From Streptomyces sp. GS7 (lineage in GTDB: Bacteria; Actinomycetota; Actinomycetes; Streptomycetales; Streptomycetaceae): a DNA stretch of 64,000 nucleotides. The translations under genes and the position numbers were made by a program. The notes below the pieces were generated by a model. The model had not been told where the DNA came from and searched no databases. It saw only the letters and a program-made list of their open reading frames with translations. The stretch lies in contig NZ_CP047146.1 of NCBI RefSeq assembly GCF_009834125.1, positions 2,783,501 through 2,847,500 of the forward strand, given 5' to 3'. Shown here in pieces: positions 8,945-17,203 of the stretch (the stretch's first letter is position 1; each line of letters begins with the position of its first letter).

Positions 8945-9033
8945 TTCTGCGGCGCCGGCCTCCTGTGACACCGTTACGGCGTGACATCGCTGCGCCGTGA
9001 CGGTGTAGCGATGTAGTGCCGTAACGCCGTTAC
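8911..9033. repeat. Cluster of short direct and inverted repeats around GTGACACCGTTAC
   Basis: The 17-mer TCCTGTGACACCGTTAC occurs exactly at 8911-8927 and 8961-8977. Related units follow: GTGACATCGCT, GTGACGGTGTAGCGATG (ACATCGCT pairs with AGCGATGT) and the palindrome GTAACGCCGTTAC at 9021-9033, which runs into the stop codon of the next gene. The block lies between convergent genes and looks like tandem duplication of a small palindromic unit. Confidence 0.6.
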
Positions 9034-10367
9034 AGAAAGGTGTGGCCCTCGCCCCGGTACGTCGGGACCGTCCCCACCACCCGGTCCCCGTCGACCAGTT
9101 GGAGTTCCGCGAACCGCTCGCACAGCTCCCCGGCCTTGGCGTGCCGGAACCAGACCTTGTCCCCGACCGAGAGCCCGTCCGCCGCCGCCCCCAGCAGCGG
9201 CGTCTGCACCTCGCCCGCCCCCTCCTGCGGGTCGTAGCGCAGCCCGGCGGGCAGATACGGCTCCGGCAGCCGGTCCGCGCCCGCCGCCCCCGACGCCGGA
9301 TAGCCGCCGCCCAGCACCGTGACGACCCCCGGCCCCGGCCGCCGCACCACCGGCTGGGCGAACAGCGCCGCCGGACGCCCCCTGAACGACCGGAAGTTGT
9401 CGAACAGCCGCGGCACGTACAGCCCCGACCCGGCCGCGATCTCGGTGACCGCCGCCTCCGCCGCGGTGTGCTGCACACTGCCCGTCCCACCGCCGTTGAC
9501 GAACTCCAGCCGCGGCGCCACCGCCCGCACCGCCCGTACGGCCTCCCAACGCCGCTGCGCCAGCTCCTTGCGGGCCGCCGCCTGCATCAGCCGGATCGCC
9601 CGCGAGAACACCGGCTTCCCGGCGACCTCGTCGCCCACCCCCGCCACATGTCCCTCGTACGCCATCAGCCCGACCAGCCGGAAGCCGGGGCGCCGGGCCA
9701 CCGTGCGGGCCAGCGCGGCGAGCCGGTCCGGGGCCCGCAGCGGCGACCGCCGGGCGCCGACCCGCACCCGCCCGCCCACCAGCCGGTAGGAGGTGTCCAG
9801 CTCCAGGCACACCCGCACCTCCTCGCCGCGGCCCGCGCCGGCCGGCCGCGCCGCGTCGATCAGGTCCAGCTGCGCCGGATCGTCGACCATCACCGTCACC
9901 GCCGCCGCCCGCTCGGCATCGGAGGTCAGCTCGGCGAAGCCCGCCCGGTCCGCCGACGGATACGCCAGCAGCACGTCCGGGAACCCCGAGCGCGCCAGCC
10001 ACAGCGACTCGGCCAGCGTGAAGCTCATGATCCCCGCGAAGCCGTCCCGCGCCAGCACCCGCTCCAGCAGCGCCCGGCAGCGCACCGACTTGCTCGCCAC
10101 CCGGATCGGCTTGCCCCGCGAACGGCGCACCAGGTCCGCGGCGTTGGCGTCGAAAGCGGCCAGGTCGACCACGGCCAGCGGCGCGTCGAGGTGCGCGGTC
10201 GCCCGGTCGATCGCGGTCTCCCCTGCGCGTGGGGGTCCCCCCGCGCAGGGGGGTATCCCCTGCTCGAACGAAGTGGAGAGCTCGGGGGAGAAGTCGAGAG
10301 TGGGGGAGGAGTGGAGAGCCCGGGGAAAAGCTTTGTCGGCATACGCGTCGGTGCGGTACTGGGACAT
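9030..10367 (-). CDS. PLP-dependent alanine racemase/D-threonine aldolase-fold enzyme
   Basis: Type III-fold PLP enzyme (445 residues) of the alanine racemase N-terminal / D-serine dehydratase-like group, probably acting on a D-amino acid or related compound. The PLP-lysine segment IRVASKSVRC, the barrel motif EFVNGGGTGSV and the C-terminal metal-site-like segment AADGLSVGDKVWFRHAKAGE are visible. ATG 10367 is chosen because MSQYRTDAYAD opens the family; the open frame upstream to 11945 is a GC artefact. Residues 15-49 (FPRALHSSPTLDF to PPRAGE) have no counterpart I know in the family and are encoded by an inserted palindromic repeat. Activity should survive if the N-terminal loop tolerates it. 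Confidence 0.82.
   Translation of the reverse strand: MSQYRTDAYADKAFPRALHSSPTLDFSPELSTSFEQGIPPCAGGPPRAGETAIDRATAHLDAPLAVVDLAAFDANAADLVRRSRGKPIRVASKSVRCRALLERVLARDGFAGIMSFTLAESLWLARSGFPDVLLAYPSADRAGFAELTSDAERAAAVTVMVDDPAQLDLIDAARPAGAGRGEEVRVCLELDTSYRLVGGRVRVGARRSPLRAPDRLAALARTVARRPGFRLVGLMAYEGHVAGVGDEVAGKPVFSRAIRLMQAAARKELAQRRWEAVRAVRAVAPRLEFVNGGGTGSVQHTAAEAAVTEIAAGSGLYVPRLFDNFRSFRGRPAALFAQPVVRRPGPGVVTVLGGGYPASGAAGADRLPEPYLPAGLRYDPQEGAGEVQTPLLGAAADGLSVGDKVWFRHAKAGELCERFAELQLVDGDRVVGTVPTYRGEGHTFL
10221..10325. repeat. Palindromic repeat element inserted in frame in a coding sequence
   Basis: About 105 bases of nested inverted repeats (CCCCTGCGCG against CGCGCAGGGG, and GAGAGCTCGGGGGAG against related CTCCCC units) include the string GAACGAAGTGGAGAGCTCGG. 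I recall this as a dispersed repeat found widely in Streptomyces intergenic regions. The length is a multiple of three and has no stop in the host frame, so it adds 35 residues to the racemase-like protein. Confidence 0.6.
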
Positions 10368-10628
10368 GGCCGCAGCCTGCCAGAGTGCGCTACCACTGGG
10401 TAGGGGAGCGCCCGCGGCGGAAAGGGCGGCACAAGGGGCGGCAGCGGCGGCGCCGGATCCGCGACAGCGGCGGGGACAGAGGTGCCAGGGGTTGGAGCAG
10501 TGGCGGCGCCAGCCCGTAGAGTGGCCCGACACCGCAACCAGCAGGTCAGCGGCGTGTTGTCCGGATACGAGCCACCCTGCCCCGATTGCGTATCGGGTCC
10601 GGGGCACACCGTGCGAGGGGGAGCGCTG

Positions 10629-11897
10629 GTGAGCGCCGACGCCGATTACGCCGATGCACGGCACACCCCACCCATACCCCCGCAGCCGCCGCACCGCCCC
10701 GCCCCGACCCCCGAGCCCGACGAGGACCCCCAGACCACCGTTCTGCGCCGGGTCCCCGCCGACCCGACCATCCCCCCGCCGGCCCGGCAGCCGCTGCCCC
10801 CCGCCGCCCCGCCGGCCCCCACCGTGCCACCGGCCCCCGCGGTCCCACCGCGTCCGGCGACCCCGCCGCGCCCCCGCACGGAGCCGCCCGCCGCGCCGCC
10901 GCCCCCCACCGGCCGCCCCGCGTCCTTCCGCGACACCGCCGCCTTCCACCTGGCCCACAGCGAGGCCCTGTGGAGCGAGCCCGGCGACCGCGCCCCCGGC
11001 ACCCCGCCGCCCCCGGACCGCGGAAGCCCGCAGCAGCCCACCTGGCCGTCGAGGCCCGCCGCGCCCGCCGCGGCCGGCGCCGCCCCGGCCGCCGCCCCGC
11101 GCCGTCCGTTCCCCGGCCTCGCCGGCCGCCGCCCCGCCCCCCGGACCCTCGCCACCGCGGCCTGCCTCGTCCTCGGCGTCGGCCTCCTCGGCGGCGCGGC
11201 GGCGGGCAGCTGGCTCACCGACGACACCGGCAACGGCACCCCGAACCCGGACACCGCCTTCGCCAAGGGCCAGGACGCCTGGCACACCGCCCCCGTCGAC
11301 AGCCTCTTCCCGCGCGTCGTCGACGGCCTGGGCGTCGGCCCCGGCGGCGCCGACCGGCAGTGGACCCGAATCGCCGTCGCCCCCGACACCGACTGCTCCG
11401 CCGCCTACGAGGGGCCGCTCGCCAAGGAGCTCGCCCCGGCCGGCTGCGCCCGGCTGCTGCGCGCCACCTACGTCGACGCCACCCGCACCAGCGTCATCAC
11501 CGTCGGCGCGCAGACCACCCGCGCCGACCGGCCCGGGATGATGGACCTCAACGCCCGCTTCAGCACCCACAACCTGGCCACCCGCACGGACCTGATGCCG
11601 CTGCCGCTGGCCGCCAAGGGCACCCCCGCCGCGGACTTCGGCCCGGCCCAGCGCGCCAGCTGGACCATCCGGGTCCTCACCGACATCCCCGTCGTCGTCT
11701 ACGCCGTCTCCGGGTTCGCCGACGGCCGCGAGATCACCGAACCGCAGCCCGCCGAGGCCGCCGCCCAGCCCGGCACCGCCACCACCCCCGGCGAGTCCGG
11801 TCTGGGCCACGACGCCAAGGACCTCGCCGACAAGGTCGAGACGACCTTCCGCACGGCATCCGGAATTCCCGCCCAGCCCACGGAGGAAGCGCCGTGA
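10629..11897 (+). CDS. Proline-rich single-pass membrane protein linked to mycosin
   Basis: 422-residue protein of unknown function. A long Pro/Ala-rich cytosolic N-terminus (about residues 1-165) precedes one transmembrane helix (LATAACLVLGVGLLGGAA, about residues 175-195) and an extracytoplasmic domain with a Cys pair (DTDCSAAYE, PAGCARLLR). GTG 10629 is preceded by a GAGGGGGAG ribosome site; upstream frame is non-coding. Its stop overlaps the start of the mycosin protease gene (GTGA), so the two are translationally coupled and probably work together at the membrane, perhaps in a type VII secretion-related process. No ESX-type EccC or WXG100 gene is nearby. Confidence 0.75.
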   Translation: MSADADYADARHTPPIPPQPPHRPAPTPEPDEDPQTTVLRRVPADPTIPPPARQPLPPAAPPAPTVPPAPAVPPRPATPPRPRTEPPAAPPPPTGRPASFRDTAAFHLAHSEALWSEPGDRAPGTPPPPDRGSPQQPTWPSRPAAPAAAGAAPAAAPRRPFPGLAGRRPAPRTLATAACLVLGVGLLGGAAAGSWLTDDTGNGTPNPDTAFAKGQDAWHTAPVDSLFPRVVDGLGVGPGGADRQWTRIAVAPDTDCSAAYEGPLAKELAPAGCARLLRATYVDATRTSVITVGAQTTRADRPGMMDLNARFSTHNLATRTDLMPLPLAAKGTPAADFGPAQRASWTIRVLTDIPVVVYAVSGFADGREITEPQPAEAAAQPGTATTPGESGLGHDAKDLADKVETTFRTASGIPAQPTEEAP

Positions 11898-13060
11898 CCC
11901 AGGCCGTCCGGCGCGCCGCCGCCGTCGCGCTGACCTCCGCCGCACTGGCCGTGCTGCCGTCCGTGCCCGCGAGCGCCGACGCCATCCGGGCCCAGGAATG
12001 GGGCCTGGCGTCCATCCACGCCCAGGACGCCTGGCAGACCACCAAGGGCGAGGGCGTCACCGTCGCCGTCCTGGACACCGGCGTCGACGGCACCCACCCC
12101 GACCTCGCGGGCCAGGTGCTGCCCACCAAGGACCTGATCGGCTTCGGCGCCGGCCCCGGCGACGCCGCCTGGGCCGAGCACGGCACCGGTATGGCCAGCG
12201 TCATCGCCGGCCACGGCCACGGAGACGGCCACGCCGACGGCGTCCTCGGCGTCGCCCCGGCCGCCAAGATCCTCCCGGTCCGGGTGATCCTCGAAGACAG
12301 CGACCCGCAGCGCCGGCGCGCCCGCGACCAGAAGGCCGGCGCCCTCGCCGACGGCATCCGCTGGGCCGCCGACCACGGCGCCGACGTGATCAACATGTCC
12401 CTCGGCGACGACAGCGAGTCCGCCCACCCCGACCCCCGCGAGGACGCCGCCATCCAGTACGCCCTGGGCAAGGGCATCCCGGTCGTCGCCTCCGCCGGCA
12501 ACGGCGGCGAGAAGGGCGACCACGTCTCGTACCCCGCCGCCTACCCCGGCGTCATCGCGGCCACCGCCGTCACGCACCTGGGCGCCCGCGCCTCCTTCTC
12601 CACCCGCCACTGGTACGCCACCGTCGCCGCCCCCGGCTACGACATCTTCATGGCCGACCACGGCACCGGCTACGTCTCCGGCTGGGGCACCAGCCCCGCC
12701 GCCGCCTTCGTCTCCGGCTCCATCGCCCTGCTCCGCTCCGCCCACCGCGACCTGAGCCCCGCCCAGATCCGCCAACTGCTCACCTCCACCGCCCAGCAGC
12801 CCCCCAAGGGCGGCCGGAACGACGACTTCGGCGCCGGCCTCGTCGACCCCGCCGCCGCCCTCAAAGCCGCCGACGACCTCAAACCCACACCCGAGAAGCC
12901 CACCCCCGCCGGCTACGCCCACCGCTACTTCGGCCCCGGCCCCACCACCGACACCCCCGACGCCACCCCCACCAACTGGCTCCCCTGGACCGCAGGCGGC
13001 ATCGGCCTGGCCCTGGTGACCGCCGCCCTCGTCATCCGGCGCACCCGCACCCGCGGCTGA
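11894..13060 (+). CDS. mycP: Type VII secretion-associated serine protease, mycosin family (S8)
   Basis: Membrane-anchored subtilisin (388 residues). Order: signal peptide (VALTSAALAVLPSVPASA), the catalytic Asp in AVLDTGVDGTHPDL, His in EHGTGMASVIAG, the oxyanion Asn in VASAGNGGEKG, Ser in WGTSPAAAFVSGSIAL, then a C-terminal transmembrane helix (WTAGGIGLALVTAALVI) and a basic tail. All triad residues are present. In mycobacteria mycosins are needed for type VII secretion. Streptomyces often carry extra copies away from ESX clusters, as here, so a role in another export or signalling process is possible. The start overlaps the partner gene's stop by four bases. Confidence 0.9.
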   Translation: MTQAVRRAAAVALTSAALAVLPSVPASADAIRAQEWGLASIHAQDAWQTTKGEGVTVAVLDTGVDGTHPDLAGQVLPTKDLIGFGAGPGDAAWAEHGTGMASVIAGHGHGDGHADGVLGVAPAAKILPVRVILEDSDPQRRRARDQKAGALADGIRWAADHGADVINMSLGDDSESAHPDPREDAAIQYALGKGIPVVASAGNGGEKGDHVSYPAAYPGVIAATAVTHLGARASFSTRHWYATVAAPGYDIFMADHGTGYVSGWGTSPAAAFVSGSIALLRSAHRDLSPAQIRQLLTSTAQQPPKGGRNDDFGAGLVDPAAALKAADDLKPTPEKPTPAGYAHRYFGPGPTTDTPDATPTNWLPWTAGGIGLALVTAALVIRRTRTRG

Positions 13061-13119
13061 CACCGCACCCGGCGCCCCGGCCGGCGGCGCCCCGCACCCC
13101 GGCCGATACGCTCGGCGAC

Positions 13120-13860
13120 GTGCAGAAGAACATCCCCGACCCCGGTTTCGCCGACGACGACGGCTCCGCCGACCCGGCCCTGGCGGCGGCACTCGCGGCC
13201 TACGGCGCGGACCGCGGCGCCGAGCCCCGCGTACTGAGCGCACTGGCCGGCGCCCGCGTCCTCGTCCCCGTCGTGGCCCTCCTCGGCGAGGTCGAGACCG
13301 GCGCGGACGGCCTCCGCCGCGAGAAGTCCAGCGACATGGCCGTCCCCACCCTCACCGCCCCCGACGGCCGCCGCGCCCTCCCGGCCTTCACCTCCATGGA
13401 GGCCCTCCAGCGGTGGCGCCCGGACGCCCGCCCGGTCGCCGTCCCGCTCCGGCAGGCGCTGCTGGCCGCCGCCCACGAGAAGGCCGACACGGTCGTCGTC
13501 GACCTGGCCGGCCCGGTCGCCTACCAGCTCACCGGCCCCGCCCTGCGCGCCCTCGCCGAGGGCCGGACGACCGCCGACCCGCTCGCCGACCCCGCCGTCA
13601 CCGGCGCGCTGCGCACCCTCCTCGCCGCCGAGCCCGCCGTCCTGCGCGCCCGCCTGGACCCGTCCGACGAGACCGACGGCACCCTCTCCCTGGGCCTCGC
13701 CCCGGACGCCGTCCCCGCCGAGGCCGCCCAGCGCCTCGCCCGGGCGCTCGCCGCCGACGAAACCCTCCGCGCCCGTCTCGTACGGGGCCTGGACCTGGCG
13801 CTGCTGCCGCCCGGTACGGAGGCCGCAGACCCGGCCGGGGAGCTGCTCTACCAGCGCTGA
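13120..13860 (+). CDS. SseB-family protein
   Basis: 246-residue cytoplasmic protein with an SseB N-terminal-type domain (ARVLVPVVALLGE, then AVPTLTAPDGRRALPAFTS and ALQRWRPDARPVAVP). A second helical domain from about residue 150 ends in LYQR. SseB domains are widespread in actinobacteria with unclear function; some are linked to secretion. GTG 13120 is the best start since it opens the conserved PDPGFADDDGSADPAL stretch. It lies 59 bases after the mycosin gene and could be co-transcribed. Confidence 0.85.
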   Translation: MQKNIPDPGFADDDGSADPALAAALAAYGADRGAEPRVLSALAGARVLVPVVALLGEVETGADGLRREKSSDMAVPTLTAPDGRRALPAFTSMEALQRWRPDARPVAVPLRQALLAAAHEKADTVVVDLAGPVAYQLTGPALRALAEGRTTADPLADPAVTGALRTLLAAEPAVLRARLDPSDETDGTLSLGLAPDAVPAEAAQRLARALAADETLRARLVRGLDLALLPPGTEAADPAGELLYQR

Positions 13861-13962
13861 TCCGCTCGCCGCCGCCGCGCCGCCGGTCTGTGCCCAACGG
13901 GCGCGGACGCCTCCCGCACCGCACAATGCGAGAAGAGCTCAAGATCCACGCGAGGAGAGCCC

Positions 13963-14724
13963 ATGGAGATCACGGAGACCCGCCCGGTCGTATCCGAATT
14001 CCTCGGCACGCTGCTCCTGGTGTTCTTCGCCGTCGGCTCGGCAGTGCTGGCGGGCGAGTACATCGGCACCTTCGGCATCGCCCTGGCCTTCGGCTTCGTC
14101 ATGCTGGCACTTGCCTACGCCCTCGGCCCGATCTCGGGCTGCCACATCAACCCCGCGGTGACGTTGGGCGCCCTGCTGGCCAGGCGCATCACCGTGCGCA
14201 CCGCGGTCGAGTACTGGATCGCCCAGGTCCTGGGCGGCATCGTCGGCGCCGCCCTGCTCTTCCTGGTCGCCAAGCAGGTACCGGGGCTGCAGACCCACGC
14301 GGCCTTCGGGACGAACGGCTGGGGCGACCGGTCGGCGGTGCACATCAACCTCGGCGGCGCGTTCGTCGCCGAGATCGTGATGACCTTCCTGTTCGTCTTC
14401 GTCGTGCTGGGGGTCACGCACAGCACGGCGGTGACGGGCTTCGCCGGCCTGGCCATCGGTCTGGCCCTGGCCACCGTCCACCTCATCGGCATCCCGCTGG
14501 ACGGCACCTCGGTGAACCCGGCCCGCAGCATCGGCCCGGCCCTGTTCGCGGGCGGCGCGGCCATCACCCAGCTCTGGCTGTTCATCATCGCGCCCTTGAT
14601 CGGCGGCGCCCTGGCGGCCGTGGTGCACCAGATCACCCACCCGCAGGAGGAGGCCGCCGGCGCCGAGAAGGCCGCCCCCGGCGAGTCGACCCCCGACGAA
14701 CCGGCCTCCGGCGACCGCGTCTGA
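13963..14724 (+). CDS. aqpZ: MIP-family aquaporin (AqpZ-like)
   Basis: Water (possibly small solute) channel of 253 residues with six transmembrane helices and two half-helices. Both signature motifs are intact: GCHINPAVTLGAL and GTSVNPARSIGPALF. The selectivity-filter region resembles water-selective AqpZ rather than glycerol facilitators. ATG 13963 follows GAGGAGAGCC. A hairpin terminator shared with the convergent DUF1844 gene follows the stop. Confidence 0.93.
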   Translation: MEITETRPVVSEFLGTLLLVFFAVGSAVLAGEYIGTFGIALAFGFVMLALAYALGPISGCHINPAVTLGALLARRITVRTAVEYWIAQVLGGIVGAALLFLVAKQVPGLQTHAAFGTNGWGDRSAVHINLGGAFVAEIVMTFLFVFVVLGVTHSTAVTGFAGLAIGLALATVHLIGIPLDGTSVNPARSIGPALFAGGAAITQLWLFIIAPLIGGALAAVVHQITHPQEEAAGAEKAAPGESTPDEPASGDRV

Positions 14725-14742
14725 GGCGGGCACGACCCCGTA

Positions 14743-14783
14743 CGACGACGAGCCCCGGCCGGTGCGGCCGGGGCTCGTCGTCG
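14743..14783. terminator. Bidirectional terminator between aqpZ and the DUF1844 gene
   Basis: CGACGACGAGCCCCGGCC pairs with GGCCGGGGCTCGTCGTCG, a perfect 18-base stem with a 5-base loop, placed between two convergent stops. Confidence 0.8.
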
Positions 14784-14797
14784 GTGTGCGGGTGACC

Positions 14798-15181
14798 CTA
14801 GCCGTGCACCGGCCCGGTGAACTTCTCGCCGGGGCCCTGGCCGGGCTCGTCCGGCACCACCGACGCCTCGCGGAACGCCAGCTGGAGCGACTTCAGACCG
14901 TCCCGCAGCGGCGCCGCGTGGTACGAGCCGATCTCGGTGGCGCCGGCGGTGACCAGCCCGGCCAGCGCGTGGATGAGCTTGCGGGCCTCGTCCAGGTCCT
15001 TGTGCGCCTCGCCGCCCTCGGCGAGCCCGAGGTTGACCGCCGCCGAGCTCATCAGGTGCACCGCGACCGTCGTGATCACCTCGACCGCGGGCACGTCGGC
15101 GATGTCGCGGGTCATGGTGTCGAAGTCGGGCCGGGCCGCGTCGCCTGCGTTGTGCCGCTGCTGGGGGGTCTGCTCGCTCAT
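14798..15181 (-). CDS. DUF1844 family protein
   Basis: 127-residue conserved actinobacterial protein of unknown function. The family core is clear: ADVPAVEVITTVAVHLMSSA, then GLAEGGEAHKDLDEARKLIH and AGLVTAGATEIG. It is usually found immediately upstream of and divergent from infC in Streptomyces, as here, but no role in translation is established. It has no signal peptide or membrane segment. Confidence 0.9.
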   Translation of the reverse strand: MSEQTPQQRHNAGDAARPDFDTMTRDIADVPAVEVITTVAVHLMSSAAVNLGLAEGGEAHKDLDEARKLIHALAGLVTAGATEIGSYHAAPLRDGLKSLQLAFREASVVPDEPGQGPGEKFTGPVHG

Positions 15182-15491
15182 GTCAAGGCTTCACTTCCTG
15201 CTGAGGGGATCGCCCCCAGCCTATGACCCCGGCGCGCGACCCCCGTGCGCGGGAGCGCCCGCGGCCTCCGGCGGCGCCGTCCGGGCACTGCGGGCGCGGG
15301 GTGCGTCAGCACGAGAGTGGGGGTCACCCCTTGACTCGTGTATTCTGGTTGCTGCGACCGGCCGGACACCTATGTGACCGGCCCACAAGTGGAGGCTCCT
15401 TCTCCCACCCGAACCGACCTCAGGGTTGGCGGGTCTTCGGTCCGGCTGCGCCCCGCGGAGACTTCGCGGCGGTGCTCCTGATCTATGTGGA

Positions 15492-15521
15492 GCCCCGCCT
15501 GTGTCCCGTCGGGGCATTTTT
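15492..15521 (+). promoter_or_regulatory. Attenuator-like hairpin with T-run in the infC leader
   Basis: GCCCCG (15492-15497) pairs with CGGGGC (15510-15515) and is followed by ATTTTT, which is unusual in this GC-rich DNA. It lies about 85 bases upstream of the infC start, inside a leader of some 250 bases with other GC-rich pairing segments. This is the layout of a transcription attenuator for the infC-rpmI-rplT operon, known in Firmicutes as the L20 leader. No sequence match to that leader is claimed. Confidence 0.55.
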
Positions 15522-15605
15522 CGTGTACCGGCGCGGTTGGTCACACCGAACAGACGTTACGCGGCAGTCCGCCAGGCCGTCGCGTGGTGCTACCGAGGAG
15601 GATCC

Positions 15606-16220
15606 ATCAGCGCCGAGCCCCGCATCAACGACCGGATTCGCGTCCCCGAGGTGCGACTCGTCGGTCCCAGTGGCGAGCAGGTCGGCATTGTGCCGCTTGC
15701 CAAGGCCCTGGAGCTTGCGCAGGAGTACGACCTCGACCTGGTCGAGGTGGCGGCGAACGCCCGTCCGCCGGTCTGCAAGCTCATGGACTACGGAAAGTTC
15801 AAGTACGAGTCGGCCATGAAGGCCCGTGAGGCGCGCAAGAACCAGGCGCACACGGTCATCAAGGAGATGAAGCTCCGGCCGAAGATCGACCCGCACGACT
15901 ACGACACCAAGAAGGGTCACGTCGTCCGGTTCCTCAAGCAGGGTGACAAGGTCAAGATCACGATCATGTTCCGTGGTCGCGAGCAGTCCCGGCCGGAGCT
16001 CGGCTTCCGGCTGCTGCAGCGGCTCGCGGAGGACGTCCAGGAGCTCGGCTTCATCGAGTCGAACCCGAAGCAGGACGGCCGGAACATGATCATGGTCCTC
16101 GGTCCGCACAAGAAGAAGACCGAGGCGATGGCCGAGGCCCGCGAGGCGCAGGCCGCCCGCAAGGCGGAGCGCCAGGGTGCGGCTCCTGCGGAGCCCGCCG
16201 AGGAGCACGCCGAGGCGTGA
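15606..16220 (+). CDS. infC: Translation initiation factor IF-3
   Basis: Binds the 30S subunit and enforces correct start codon and initiator tRNA selection. The 204-residue protein has the N-terminal domain ([34 protein letters not shown]), a lysine-rich linker and the C-terminal domain ([20 protein letters not shown]). The start is taken as ATC at 15606, five bases after GAGGAGG; non-canonical AUC/AUU starts on infC are a known autoregulatory device because IF-3 discriminates against them. No ATG or GTG fits the conserved N-terminus (ISAEPRIN). A charged Ala/Glu tail ends the protein. First gene of infC-rpmI-rplT. Confidence 0.97.
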   Translation: MSAEPRINDRIRVPEVRLVGPSGEQVGIVPLAKALELAQEYDLDLVEVAANARPPVCKLMDYGKFKYESAMKAREARKNQAHTVIKEMKLRPKIDPHDYDTKKGHVVRFLKQGDKVKITIMFRGREQSRPELGFRLLQRLAEDVQELGFIESNPKQDGRNMIMVLGPHKKKTEAMAEAREAQAARKAERQGAAPAEPAEEHAEA

Positions 16221-16284
16221 TCTCTGGGCGAGCGCCCCGGATCCAGGCCGGGGCACCCGCCCCGGACACAACCGATACATCTGA

Positions 16285-16318
16285 CGCTCCCGCGTGCCGG
16301 CCCGTGCCGGTGGGAGCG
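16285..16318 (+). promoter_or_regulatory. Inverted repeat upstream of rpmI
   Basis: CGCTCCC and GGGAGCG enclose 20 bases that themselves pair in part (GTGCCGG/CCGGTG-like). It lies just before the rpmI ribosome site (GAGGAGAG). It could modulate rpmI translation within the operon, but this is only structural inference. Confidence 0.35.
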
Positions 16319-16342
16319 CCACTGACGAGGAGAGTACGGCGC

Positions 16343-16537
16343 ATGCCGAAGAACAAGACGCACAGCGGTGCCAGCAAGCGCTTCAAGGTCACCGGCTCCG
16401 GCAAGGTGCTGCGCGAGCGTGCCGGCAAGCGCCACCTGCTTGAGCACAAGTCGTCCCGCGTGACGCGTCGCCTCACCGGCAACGCCGAGATGGCCCCGGG
16501 CGACGCCGCGAAGATCAAGAAGCTTCTCGGCAAGTGA
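16343..16537 (+). CDS. rpmI: 50S ribosomal protein L35
   Basis: 64-residue basic ribosomal protein. The family start [20 protein letters not shown] and the [10 protein letters not shown] segment are unmistakable. ATG 16343 follows a GAGGAGAG site. It sits between infC and rplT, the universal bacterial order. Confidence 0.98.
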   Translation: MPKNKTHSGASKRFKVTGSGKVLRERAGKRHLLEHKSSRVTRRLTGNAEMAPGDAAKIKKLLGK

Positions 16538-16543
16538 GCCGGG

Positions 16544-16568
16544 GCACCCCGCCGCGCGGGCGGGGTGC
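16544..16568 (+). terminator. GC hairpin between rpmI and rplT
   Basis: GCACCCCGCC pairs with GGCGGGGTGC around a short loop right after the rpmI stop. It has no T-run. It may be a partial terminator or RNA-stability element, since rplT is normally co-transcribed. Confidence 0.45.
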
Positions 16569-16644
16569 GCCGACCGGACCGGGACCCTACGTCGATTCGG
16601 GCCGTGTGAGGAACAACCACGGCCCCGCTACAAGGAGTTAACAA

Positions 16645-17028
16645 GTGGCACGCGTCAAGCGGGCAGTCAACGCCCACAAGAAGCGCCGGGCGATCCTCGA
16701 GCAGGCCAGCGGCTACCGCGGCCAGCGCTCCCGCCTCTACCGCAAGGCCAAGGAGCAGGTCACCCACTCCTTCGTCTACAACTACAACGACCGCAAGAAG
16801 CGCAAGGGCGACTTCCGTCAGCTGTGGATCCAGCGCATCAACGCCGCTGCCCGCGCCAACGGCATGACCTACAACCGCTTCATCCAGGGTCTGAAGGCCG
16901 CCAACATCGAGGTGGACCGCAAGATCCTCGCCGACCTGGCGGTCAACGACGCGGGTGCGTTCGCCGCGCTCGTCGAGGTTGCCCAGAAGGCGCTGCCGAG
17001 CGACGTCAACGCCCCGAAGGCTGCCTGA
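16645..17028 (+). CDS. rplT: 50S ribosomal protein L20
   Basis: 127-residue protein that nucleates early 23S rRNA folding. Conserved features include [37 protein letters not shown] and [17 protein letters not shown] 16645 follows AAGGAG. It is the last gene of the infC operon and ends before a canonical terminator. Confidence 0.98.
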   Translation: MARVKRAVNAHKKRRAILEQASGYRGQRSRLYRKAKEQVTHSFVYNYNDRKKRKGDFRQLWIQRINAAARANGMTYNRFIQGLKAANIEVDRKILADLAVNDAGAFAALVEVAQKALPSDVNAPKAA

Positions 17029-17104
17029 GTTTCAGCCCGACCGCGTTGACGGCGCCGACGGCGACGTGCTGTCGCGATCCCCGACGTGTGACGACGTTGT
17101 GAGA

Positions 17105-17143
17105 GCGGACCCGCAGGCCCCGGCCTGCGGGTCCGCCGCTTTT
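17105..17143 (+). terminator. Intrinsic terminator of the infC operon
   Basis: GCGGACCCGCAGGC pairs perfectly with GCCTGCGGGTCCGC (14 pairs, 4-base loop) and is followed by CGCTTTT. It is one of the few hairpins here with a T-run. Confidence 0.85.
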
Positions 17144-17203
17144 CCCGCCCCGCCGCCCCGGAGCGGGGCCCACGCACCGAACGAAAGAAGCGAGCCGCCG
17201 CCC

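Noticed and set aside
10368..11945. Long upstream extension of the racemase-like gene
   Set aside because: Antisense to the membrane-partner gene, Gly-rich and featureless; the family start lies at 10367 and the real coding on the other strand is clear.
15426..15605. N-terminal extension of IF-3
   Set aside because: Reads through the leader hairpin; conserved IF-3 sequence begins at the ATC following GAGGAGG.
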